NCBI RefSeq assembly: GCF_028282265.1 | Contig: NZ_JANQIH010000165.1 | Location: 1 to 35,813, forward strand | Length of the DNA: 35,813 bases | Direction: 5' to 3' | Source of the DNA: Allomuricauda sp. | GTDB lineage: Bacteria > Bacteroidota > Bacteroidia > Flavobacteriales > Flavobacteriaceae | In this document: positions 27,220 through 35,406 of the stretch, in pieces | Numbering within the stretch: the stretch's first letter is position 1 | Layout: every line of letters starts with the position of its first letter | Notes under the pieces: generated by a model | What the model saw: only the letters and a program-made list of their open reading frames with translations | Database searches by the model: none | What the model was told of the DNA's origin: nothing | Made by a program: the position numbers and the translations under genes

Positions 27220-28604
27220 TATTCTTTTTTGCCTTTGAGATATTCAAAATGACTGTTGTCCTTTCCGGTGGTAACGATTAAAGATTCTGGTAAGGGCCCT
27301 AGTTGTTGATAAGCCTGTTCCATTTTTGAAAACAATTCCCTCGTAAAGGATTTTTTTTCCAGATAGAGATTTTTGGTTTCACCGGGGTCTTTTCTTAAAT
27401 CGAACAAAAGCGTATCATGGGCGGCAACGGCTTTTTGCCATGGACTTCCCCTAGTCCCCCTATACGGCTTTTTAATTTTCCACATGCCTTTACGGAATCC
27501 CTGGAGTCGACTTCCATCTAAAAAAAGAAAAGCATCCCCTTCACGTTTCCCATGTTGAAACAGGACCTTTGAGATATCCGAACCATCAATTGGTCTATCA
27601 TCGGGAAGACTAATGCCTAAAAGATGGGCGAATGTGGGAAACCAATCCATTTGCGTGGCCAAACCGCTATATACAGTTCTAGGCTTTATCCTTTTCTTCC
27701 ACATGGCCACCGTTGGAACACGCATTCCCCCTTCAAAGGTAAACTGCTTTCCTTCCTTGAGTATTCCAGCGCTACCTCCGTGCTCTTCCATTACCAACCA
27801 AGGCCCATTATCACTTGAAAAAATAACCAAGGTATTCTCAAGAAGTCCAAATGATTCCAGTTTGGTCAAGATACTTCCCACGCTCCAGTCCAATTCCTCA
27901 ATAACATCCCCGTACAACCCTCTTTGAGACTTATTTCTAAAGTCTTTGGATGCATGAATCGGAACATGGGGCATATTATGGGCTACATATAAAAAGAAAG
28001 GGCTGTTCTTGTTTTTCTCTATAAAATTCAACGCCTCCCTGGTATAGGTCTTGGTAGTTTCCCTTTGATCTACGTAATAATCTACCACTTTATTACCTCT
28101 CATATAGACCACACTAGACATGTCATTGCTATAGGGAATCCCAAAATAATAGTCGAAACCTTGTTGTAACGGTAAAAACTTTTCTCGATGGCCCAAGTGC
28201 CATTTGCCGATAATCCCGGTGCTATAATCTTTTTCTTTTAGCAGTTCGGCCATTGTGATCTCACTTTGGGGCATACCCGTAAAACTCTCTGGAAAGAAAA
28301 CATTGTTTATACCCATTCGTTGAGGATACCTTCCGGTCAACAATGCTGCCCTTGAAGGGCTACAAACCGAGGAAGCGGAATAGAAGTCGGTAAACTTGAT
28401 TCCTTCTTTGGCTAGGCGGTCAATGTTGGGTGTTTTGATATCGGTGGCCCCAAAACAACCCAAATCACCATATCCCAAATCGTCTGCGAAAATGAAAACT
28501 ATATTGGGAAACGAATCTTTCCGCTGTGCCGATAGATTTACTTGACAGAACACCACAATTAAAATGCTCAAAACGATTTTGTCAATTCTAGGAAATGAAG
28601 TCAT
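27219..28604 (-). CDS. sulfatase (arylsulfatase family S1), Cys-type
   Basis: PNIVFIFADDLGYGDLGCFGATDIKTPNIDRLAKEGIKFTDFYSASSVCSPSRAALLTGRYPQRMG, GIIGKWHLG, VIFSSDNG; signal peptide. Confidence 0.96.
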   Translation of the reverse strand: MTSFPRIDKIVLSILIVVFCQVNLSAQRKDSFPNIVFIFADDLGYGDLGCFGATDIKTPNIDRLAKEGIKFTDFYSASSVCSPSRAALLTGRYPQRMGINNVFFPESFTGMPQSEITMAELLKEKDYSTGIIGKWHLGHREKFLPLQQGFDYYFGIPYSNDMSSVVYMRGNKVVDYYVDQRETTKTYTREALNFIEKNKNSPFFLYVAHNMPHVPIHASKDFRNKSQRGLYGDVIEELDWSVGSILTKLESFGLLENTLVIFSSDNGPWLVMEEHGGSAGILKEGKQFTFEGGMRVPTVAMWKKRIKPRTVYSGLATQMDWFPTFAHLLGISLPDDRPIDGSDISKVLFQHGKREGDAFLFLDGSRLQGFRKGMWKIKKPYRGTRGSPWQKAVAAHDTLLFDLRKDPGETKNLYLEKKSFTRELFSKMEQAYQQLGPLPESLIVTTGKDNSHFEYLKGKKE

Positions 28605-28614
28605 GATTACAAAT

Positions 28615-30357
28615 TCAATTGTTGTCAGATCTCACTAAATCGCTGGGTTTGTATCCAATGCGATGGGCCCGGGCCACGAGTAACTTATTAGATTTGATTT
28701 CTAAGGGCGAAGTGTATACTTGCCAAAAATCTTGCGGTTCTTCTCCTGGAGAAAGCCATTGATAACCGATTGAGGCACCTAGGGTCGGAGATTCAAGCTG
28801 AAATGAGTTGCCCTTTTTGGTAAAGCTTGGAGCAACTGTTTTCGGTCGGGCCCAATAGTTGCCCACTTTTTCAATGTGTTCCGCTTCGGGTATAAGGCCT
28901 TTATCTTTGGTATCGCTTATCCAACCGTCAAGCGCACTCCTTAGTTCCTGAAGTTTGCTGGCAAGGAGTGGGTCATTAGCCAAATTGTGTAGCTCGTCGG
29001 GGTCGTTCCAAGTATCAAAAAGCTCCTCAGGGTCCTTTTTTTGTCTAAACCAGAGAAGCTGCTTCGGGTCAAGGCTGTCATTTTTGCGTAAACGTAATAA
29101 TTCCTGCATAATGTCCATTTCCTCCCTAAACTTTATGGGAAGGTAATAAGACTGGTTGGGCAGAAAGTTTCGAATGTATTTATAGCGCATATCCCTAACT
29201 GCCCTAATCCTATCATGTTGACGGTCAAAACGGTCTGCCGCGGCGTAGATATATTTTCTTGAAGACTTATCTTGGTATTGACCCATCCAGGCTCTGCCAT
29301 CCATATATTCCGGATTGGGAAGCCCTGCTAATGATAACAATGTGGGCTTAAAGTCAACAAAACTTAAGAGTTGATTATCGCTTTGGCCTGCCAACTGTCG
29401 ATTTGGAAAGCGAATGATCATGGGAACCTTAATTCCGGAATCATAGATGGTGCGTTTTGACCTGGGGAGAGGTCCGCCGTGATCGGTGTACCAAAAGACA
29501 ATGGTTTTTTCCAAGAGACCTTCATCCTCCAATTCGTTTAAGAGTACTCCCATTTGATGGTCCATTTCCTTGATGTTGGAATACATTCTACGAATATCTT
29601 TTTGGGCAAGAGACGTTTTGGGCCAATACGGTTTAATGGGAACATCCAAAAAGTTGTCCACCCAAAGAGAATCATTCGTCTTGGTCCATATTCTGGATTC
29701 ATGAGTCACCATTAAGTTGAAGATGGCGAAGAACGGTTGGTTGTTGGCACGATTTTTCCAATGCGCCTCCCAACTACTTTCATCCCATGCCGTCAATTCA
29801 CACCTGAATTGATAATCTTCTTTGCGATTGTTGGTACAGTAATAACCGGCGCGTCGGAGATAATCGCTGTGCATATGCACTCCTGCTGGAGGTTTTGCCT
29901 CGTATACCGGATTGTACTTTTCATGATGATTTAACAGTGCTTCATCCTTAGTCTTAAAACTGAACCATGGCCCAGTACGCATGTGCATGGCCCCAATGCG
30001 TGTTGGATACATGCCTGTGGCTATGGCGGCGCGGCTTGGTGCACAGACACCGGCAGGGCTATATACGTTGGTATAGGTAACCCCTTCTTTCGCCAATCTG
30101 CTAAGGTTAGGAGTTGCCACGGTGGAGTCTCCATACATGGGTAAAAAGGGGCTTAAATCCTCTGCAACGATCCAAACAATATTGGGCTGTGCAGGAAGAT
30201 TCAAACTTGAATAATCAACAGGTTGGTTTGTCTTCTGTTGCGCTTCTGCATGAAGGGAGAGGAGCACATATAACAAAGTAGTCAACGGTTTTAGAATGTC
30301 ATTCCGCAAATAGTATTTTGCTCCGTTTTGATATGCCGTTTTCATTAAAAGCTTCAA
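28615..30357 (-). CDS. sulfatase (heparan N-sulfatase-like, S1), Cys-type, with C-terminal CHB_HEX/Fn3-like domain
   Basis: PNIVWIVAEDLSPFLPMYGDSTVATPNLSRLAKEGVTYTNVYSPAGVCAPSRAAIATGMYPTRIG, VFWYTDHGGPLPRSKRTIYDSGIKVPMIIRFP. C-terminal GASIGYQWLSPGEEPQDFWQVYTSPLEIKSNKLLVARAHRIGYKPSDLV. Confidence 0.94.
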   Translation of the reverse strand: MKLLMKTAYQNGAKYYLRNDILKPLTTLLYVLLSLHAEAQQKTNQPVDYSSLNLPAQPNIVWIVAEDLSPFLPMYGDSTVATPNLSRLAKEGVTYTNVYSPAGVCAPSRAAIATGMYPTRIGAMHMRTGPWFSFKTKDEALLNHHEKYNPVYEAKPPAGVHMHSDYLRRAGYYCTNNRKEDYQFRCELTAWDESSWEAHWKNRANNQPFFAIFNLMVTHESRIWTKTNDSLWVDNFLDVPIKPYWPKTSLAQKDIRRMYSNIKEMDHQMGVLLNELEDEGLLEKTIVFWYTDHGGPLPRSKRTIYDSGIKVPMIIRFPNRQLAGQSDNQLLSFVDFKPTLLSLAGLPNPEYMDGRAWMGQYQDKSSRKYIYAAADRFDRQHDRIRAVRDMRYKYIRNFLPNQSYYLPIKFREEMDIMQELLRLRKNDSLDPKQLLWFRQKKDPEELFDTWNDPDELHNLANDPLLASKLQELRSALDGWISDTKDKGLIPEAEHIEKVGNYWARPKTVAPSFTKKGNSFQLESPTLGASIGYQWLSPGEEPQDFWQVYTSPLEIKSNKLLVARAHRIGYKPSDLVRSDNN

Positions 30358-32122
30358 CTTGAAAATAATACTTTTGTTCTATGTTAAGTGCACGTAGCTC
30401 ATAGTTGGGCGAATCGTATATATGGGCTGAGAGATTTAGTTTTTCTGGATGGATTCCCCAGTAAATACCATAGCCTGTAGCAGCCTTTACAGCATCCCAT
30501 GTGAGATCGGCGTTTCTTTTATCTTGCTGTCGTGCAACCTCAAAATTCTTAGGGCTTCGAGGTGGCCTTCCCCTTCCCTTTCCAAAAACTCTTAATTCTG
30601 AGATAGCGAGATACTCGTTGGTACAATATACATGTTCATATTTGATATACCGAGCAATTTCAGGACTTTTCAATTCAATATAGGCGTGGGGCATATCGCG
30701 CTCATTTCTGGAGTAATCTGCTATGGTTTTCCAGCTTTTTCCATCAAGGGAGGATTTGATTCTGAACTGCTGTCGTAAAGTGTCGGGTCGTCCAAAAATA
30801 GTACTCTTATAATCCTGAAAGTTAATCTGAACCGCTCTTACTTCACTGGTATTTTCTAAATCGATTTCCACATAGATGGAATCGTTGTTCGTTTGGGAAA
30901 CCCAATACGACCGAATCTCTTCGTCATTGATTCTTTTGATTCCAAAATCAGTGATTTGCTGCTGCATATAACCTTGGTCACTTTCATCGACTACATTTGG
31001 GGAGCCTTCCACTAGTGGCGAATTGGTCTTTACAGGTTTGTGATAGGACAGCAGCATCCATCCTGTGAAGCGGTTTTTATGATTGTCCACCTCGGTATCC
31101 GGTAAGTAGTGCGGATAGTCACCATAGGCCGTATTTACATACATTTGACCATTATCGGGTTCAAAACCTGCAGGATACATTCCAAGTCTCCGCTCAAACT
31201 TATAATTTACCGAAATGGCCATCGTGGCAAAATGCCAATAGTTCCCATGGTTATCCTTTACAGTACTTCCATGGCCGGAGCCTTTCAAGAAACCACCAGG
31301 TTTATAGGAAATGGGATTGTAAGGAGCATACTCGAAGGGTCCAAGCGGGTTTTTACTTGTATAAACACCATCCGCATACACGTTCCACTGTGTTCCCGGG
31401 GCACCATATTCCAAATAATAAGTATCGTTGTGTTTCATCATCCACGGGCCTTCTATAAAAGGTTTTAAATCTGAGCGATGATCCTGGCCAAAGCGTTCCC
31501 AGCCATGCTTTTCTGGTTGAAGGTTAAAAAAGTCCGTTTGCTCTCCCATTGGGATGTAAAAATTGTTGTCATCCAATTCTACGCCTCTAATGGGCCACTT
31601 GTTTGAGGATTCTTCAAATAGGTAAACCTTACCGTCATCATCCACAAAAAGATTGGGATCTTGTACGCCTCCAGGTACATTGATTACTGCAAAATTGGTT
31701 TTCCAATCTCCCAGTTCAGGACTATCAGTTTCTATTACGGCGCCACGACCCGAAGGGTCTCCCATGAGTATGATCTTGTCATCCTTTACTGCTGCAGCTG
31801 GGGCATTGCTGCCGTTAAAGTACCAACTCTGTGGTCTTATAAAGGTCCAATTGCTCATATCGTCCGAACTCCAATAACCATGCGAACGGGTAACGAACAT
31901 ATAGTACTTGCCCTTAAAATTTACAACCGCGGGGTCAGCACCAGAGCGATAGGACACGTTGTTCTTAGCTCTATAATGTGACATGTATGAATAATCAATA
32001 TCAATGGGATTGCAGTACGTACGGTATTTTTTTATTGGCTTTTCATCTTGGGAAAATGTATTGAAAACCGTCAATAAAAAAACACAAAGTGTTGTTGAAA
32101 TTACAAAAGAACTTTTTATCAA
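30299..32122 (-). CDS. GH43-like glycoside hydrolase with discoidin (F5/8C) and fibronectin type III-like domains
   Basis: Candidate catalytic positions in SGADPAVVNFKGKYYMF, VQDPNLFVDDDGKVYLFEE and FIEGPWMMKHNDTYYLEYG; discoidin-like RQQFRIKSSLDGKSWKTIADYSRNERDMPHAYIELKSPEIARYIKYEHVYC...ISELRVFG; Fn3-like C-terminus; signal peptide. Confidence 0.85.
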   Translation of the reverse strand: MIKSSFVISTTLCVFLLTVFNTFSQDEKPIKKYRTYCNPIDIDYSYMSHYRAKNNVSYRSGADPAVVNFKGKYYMFVTRSHGYWSSDDMSNWTFIRPQSWYFNGSNAPAAAVKDDKIILMGDPSGRGAVIETDSPELGDWKTNFAVINVPGGVQDPNLFVDDDGKVYLFEESSNKWPIRGVELDDNNFYIPMGEQTDFFNLQPEKHGWERFGQDHRSDLKPFIEGPWMMKHNDTYYLEYGAPGTQWNVYADGVYTSKNPLGPFEYAPYNPISYKPGGFLKGSGHGSTVKDNHGNYWHFATMAISVNYKFERRLGMYPAGFEPDNGQMYVNTAYGDYPHYLPDTEVDNHKNRFTGWMLLSYHKPVKTNSPLVEGSPNVVDESDQGYMQQQITDFGIKRINDEEIRSYWVSQTNNDSIYVEIDLENTSEVRAVQINFQDYKSTIFGRPDTLRQQFRIKSSLDGKSWKTIADYSRNERDMPHAYIELKSPEIARYIKYEHVYCTNEYLAISELRVFGKGRGRPPRSPKNFEVARQQDKRNADLTWDAVKAATGYGIYWGIHPEKLNLSAHIYDSPNYELRALNIEQKYYFQVEAFNENGISKRSKILFAE

Positions 32123-32189
32123 ATCGAGAGTTTTGAAGTTTAGGTCAATATCAAGATAGAAAATATGGATTAGCGAAAAAGGGGGTCAA

Positions 32190-32207
32190 ATACATATTAA
32201 ATACATC
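32190..32207 (-). promoter_or_regulatory. candidate operator copy A: GATGTAT-TTAA-TATGTAT
   Basis: Direct repeat with 11-bp period on the minus strand; 67 bp separate it from the GH43-like start codon (32122). Confidence 0.55.
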
Positions 32208-32279
32208 ACTCAAAAAGCATTGAAGCAAAAAGGGTTGTATCGTGCTTTTTATGAATGCTTTGTTATGATTCACAATACT

Positions 32280-32297
32280 GATGTAGTAATGATGTAG
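32280..32297 (+). promoter_or_regulatory. candidate operator copy B: GATGTAG-TAAT-GATGTAG
   Basis: Perfect 7-bp direct repeat, 11-bp period, 116 bp before the regulator start codon (32414). Confidence 0.55.
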
Positions 32298-32413
32298 AAA
32301 AACCTGCTTTGCAGGTGTTGATGAACTATCTTTTGAGTTTTTCAATACCTAGTTTTGTATATTGATTTAAGGTTAACCTAAGGTTTTCTAAAACTTAAGC
32401 AATATTTGTTTAG

Positions 32414-35173
32414 ATGACCAAGCGTATAAAAACAACAATCCTGTTTGTTCTGTTCCAAGTAATGGTTTCAGCACAAAATCTTTTGCCACCGGTCTATAAC
32501 TATTCGTTGTTGGATTATAACGGTGCTGGTAAAAATTGGGGTTTAACAACCAACAAAGAAGGGGAGTTGTTTGTTGCGAATAATAAGGGAATGCTTCATT
32601 TCAACGGGGAGGAATGGAACTTGTACAAGTTGCCCAACAACACGATTATTCGTTCCATCCTCTCACAAGGAGAAAGAGTGTATACAGGTTCTTATGAAGA
32701 GTTCGGGTACTGGCAAAAAAATAAGGAAAACATATTTGAGTACTATTCCTTGACCCATCTTATACGAGACCATACCTTCACAAGTGAAGAGTTTTGGGAA
32801 ATTCTACCCATAGGAGAGGCCATCTTTTTTCGTTCCTTCTCTTCGATTTATGTCTACGAAAAGAATCAAATAAAAGTAATTGACCCGCCTCAAGTTGTTT
32901 CCGATTTCATTGTATATCAGGGAAGATTGATTGTGTCAACAGGAAGTGAAGGCCTTTTTGAGTTGAAGAACGACGTGTTGGAACCTTTGGGAAATCAAGA
33001 ATTGTTAAGGAACAAAACCTTGACCGATATGGTAGTGGTCAATGGAGAATTATTGATAGGATCCAAGTTGGACGGCTGTTTCATTTTCGATGGTAATAAA
33101 ATAGAACCTTGGCAAAATGACCTTAACACGGAACTCAAGTCCCATCAATTGAATAAACTACTCAATTTGACCAATGGGAAACTAGCCTTTGGCACCATAA
33201 AGAACGGCGTTTATCTGTATGATTCCCAAACCGGAACTTCACAGATTTTAAATAAGAAAACGGGGTTGGGAAACAATACGGTACTCTCCATGCTCCAATA
33301 TGAGGACCAACTTTGGTTGGGTCTTGACAACGGAATGGCCCGGGTAAAACTCAATAACTCCATTACCTACTATACCGATTATTCAGGCGCTCTGGGAATG
33401 GTATATGACATGGCACTGCACGATGGAAAGATTTACTTAGGTAGTAATACAGGTATATTCTACTTTGATTCCGATGAATTGAGATTCGTCAACGGCTCAC
33501 AGGGTCATGTGTGGGATTTGGAAATCATTGATGATGATTTGGTTTGTGGCCATAATACCGGAACGTATAAGGTTGAACAGAATGAATTCCAACGTCTTTC
33601 CCCATTTGCGGGAGGATATGAAATCATAAGAATCCCTGAGCGGAAGAATACATATATGCAAGGGCTATATACGGGACTTGCAATGTATGATAAAGAAGCT
33701 GATAACGAGTGGGAGGTAAGCAAAGTAACTGGAATAGGTTTTCCCATAAAACAATTATGCTTTGAAAGTCCTCACGTCCTTTGGGCAGCACACCCTTACA
33801 AGGGTTTTTATCGTATACATCTGAATGAGGATTATTCTCAAGTCTCCAAGATCGATGAGTTTAATGGGAAAAGTGTTCCGAGCAACTACAACGTAAAGAT
33901 TTACAAGATTAAAAATCAAATTGTGTTTTGCAGTCAGGGCAGCTGGTACAAATACGATGCAATTCTTGGAGAGATAATCCCATTCTTGGAATTTGAGAGG
34001 TTCAACAACCAAGAGTTATTGAGCTTCGAAGATGAACATTTTTGGTTTGTTGATGGTGAGAAAAATAAACACGTTGTTAGGACCAACTTAAAGACCGATA
34101 GTTTGGTGATTGCCGATTTGCCACTTCGTAGACGTTTGGTGCCCGACGCCCAAAGAATGATTAAGGTAAACGATACCGTCTCGTTCATAACCCTTAGCGA
34201 TGGTTTTGCTAAGGTAAATGTAGCCCAACTGCAACGGCGATTGGACAGTTTTACATTGCCTGTTCCAAAATTGACCTTTTTAAAGGATCGGAGTGATTCA
34301 TACGTTGCAGATGAGATGGGCTCGCAACGTATTTCGTTTAAGAAATCGAGAATCATAACCATTGGATTTGCCACCCCAAAGTCGATTCAACCCCGTTATC
34401 ATTATAAACTGTCCGGAGCAGAGAATCATAATGGATATGTGGAGGAGGGATTGGTTACTTTTCAAAACCTTTCTCATGGGGATTACAGATTTGAAGTATC
34501 TGCCGTCGGTATAGACAATAAAACATCGGAGTCAAGTAGTCTTGATTTTAAAATAGCTCCTCCATGGTTTTTGTCAAACCTGAGTGTTGCCCTTTATTTC
34601 CTTTTGGTTATTGTTTCCATTATCCTGGTTAGAAGATATAACCGTCTAAAACTCAAAAGAAAGCAAAGAGAACTGGAGGAACAGATGCAAAAGGAACAAG
34701 ACAGGAGAATTGCCCAGTTGGAACGGGAAGAATTGGCGAAAAAAGTGAAGCTTAAACAAAATGAACTGGCGAGTACCGCACTGAATATTGCCAGAAAGAA
34801 TGAAATGATTTTGGAATTGAAAAACATGTTGGTGCTCAACAAAGAAAAGTTCCCCAATTCTCAGCGATATCGTTCCTTTATAAGAAAACTAGATAACTCG
34901 GTAAAGGATACCGAAGATTGGAAACGGTTTGAAGTCAGTTTTAAGGAATTGCATGAGGATTTTTTTGAACGTCTTTTAATGGAATATCCAGAACTCACTC
35001 CAAAAGACCTCAAACTCTGCGCCTATCTTAAAATGAACCTATCCACCAAGGAAATTGCCCCTCTCATGGGAATTACAATAAGGGGAGTGGAAATCCATCG
35101 GTATAGGCTACGCAAAAAATTGAGATTGGAAAGCACAAAGAACCTCTCCAACTTTCTGATTACCTTCTCATAA
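32414..35173 (+). CDS. membrane-spanning one-component regulator: beta-propeller sensor, Y_Y_Y domain, TM, coiled coil, LuxR/GerE-type HTH
   Basis: Signal peptide, propeller-like repeats (NNTVLSMLQYEDQLWLGLDNGMARV), triple-Tyr-like domain (HYKLSGAENHNGYVEEGLVTFQNLSHGDYRFEVSAVG), TM (NLSVALYFLLVIVSIILV), coiled coil, HTH (LTPKDLKLCAYLKMNLSTKEIAPLMGITIRGVEIHRYRLRKKL). No histidine kinase. Confidence 0.9.
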   Translation: MTKRIKTTILFVLFQVMVSAQNLLPPVYNYSLLDYNGAGKNWGLTTNKEGELFVANNKGMLHFNGEEWNLYKLPNNTIIRSILSQGERVYTGSYEEFGYWQKNKENIFEYYSLTHLIRDHTFTSEEFWEILPIGEAIFFRSFSSIYVYEKNQIKVIDPPQVVSDFIVYQGRLIVSTGSEGLFELKNDVLEPLGNQELLRNKTLTDMVVVNGELLIGSKLDGCFIFDGNKIEPWQNDLNTELKSHQLNKLLNLTNGKLAFGTIKNGVYLYDSQTGTSQILNKKTGLGNNTVLSMLQYEDQLWLGLDNGMARVKLNNSITYYTDYSGALGMVYDMALHDGKIYLGSNTGIFYFDSDELRFVNGSQGHVWDLEIIDDDLVCGHNTGTYKVEQNEFQRLSPFAGGYEIIRIPERKNTYMQGLYTGLAMYDKEADNEWEVSKVTGIGFPIKQLCFESPHVLWAAHPYKGFYRIHLNEDYSQVSKIDEFNGKSVPSNYNVKIYKIKNQIVFCSQGSWYKYDAILGEIIPFLEFERFNNQELLSFEDEHFWFVDGEKNKHVVRTNLKTDSLVIADLPLRRRLVPDAQRMIKVNDTVSFITLSDGFAKVNVAQLQRRLDSFTLPVPKLTFLKDRSDSYVADEMGSQRISFKKSRIITIGFATPKSIQPRYHYKLSGAENHNGYVEEGLVTFQNLSHGDYRFEVSAVGIDNKTSESSSLDFKIAPPWFLSNLSVALYFLLVIVSIILVRRYNRLKLKRKQRELEEQMQKEQDRRIAQLEREELAKKVKLKQNELASTALNIARKNEMILELKNMLVLNKEKFPNSQRYRSFIRKLDNSVKDTEDWKRFEVSFKELHEDFFERLLMEYPELTPKDLKLCAYLKMNLSTKEIAPLMGITIRGVEIHRYRLRKKLRLESTKNLSNFLITFS

Positions 35174-35216
35174 TGTGAAAATCGGTTCTTTACGATGTGT
35201 TCTATTCCGTTTTACA

Positions 35217-35234
35217 CTACATCAAAGTTACATC
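35217..35234 (-). promoter_or_regulatory. candidate operator copy C: GATGTAA-CTTT-GATGTAG
   Basis: Direct repeat with 11-bp period, minus-strand orientation, between the regulator stop and susC. Confidence 0.5.
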
Positions 35235-35319
35235 ATTATGTTAATTATTTATTAGCAAGTTTTTTGTTCAACTACTGCAAAAGCCTTGTTTTCGTGCCTT
35301 GTTGATTCCAAAAAAAGGT

Positions 35320-35337
35320 GATGTAGTTTTTATGTAG
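35320..35337 (+). promoter_or_regulatory. candidate operator copy D: GATGTAG-TTTT-TATGTAG
   Basis: Direct repeat with 11-bp period; 69 bp before the SusC-like start codon (35407). Confidence 0.55.
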
Positions 35338-35406
35338 GCTACTACACCGATTTCAGATATGCTCTTTATTAAATTAGCAATAAACTAACTCCTTTGCTAA
35401 ACAATC

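Noticed and set aside
32302-32316. ACCTGC-TTT-GCAGGT hairpin just after repeat copy B
   Set aside because: Only 6 bp and no U-tract; could be chance. Not reported as a separate regulatory element.
33934-34374. 146-aa minus-strand ORF inside the regulator gene
   Set aside because: Antisense to a well-supported beta-propeller sensor; no recognizable domain.
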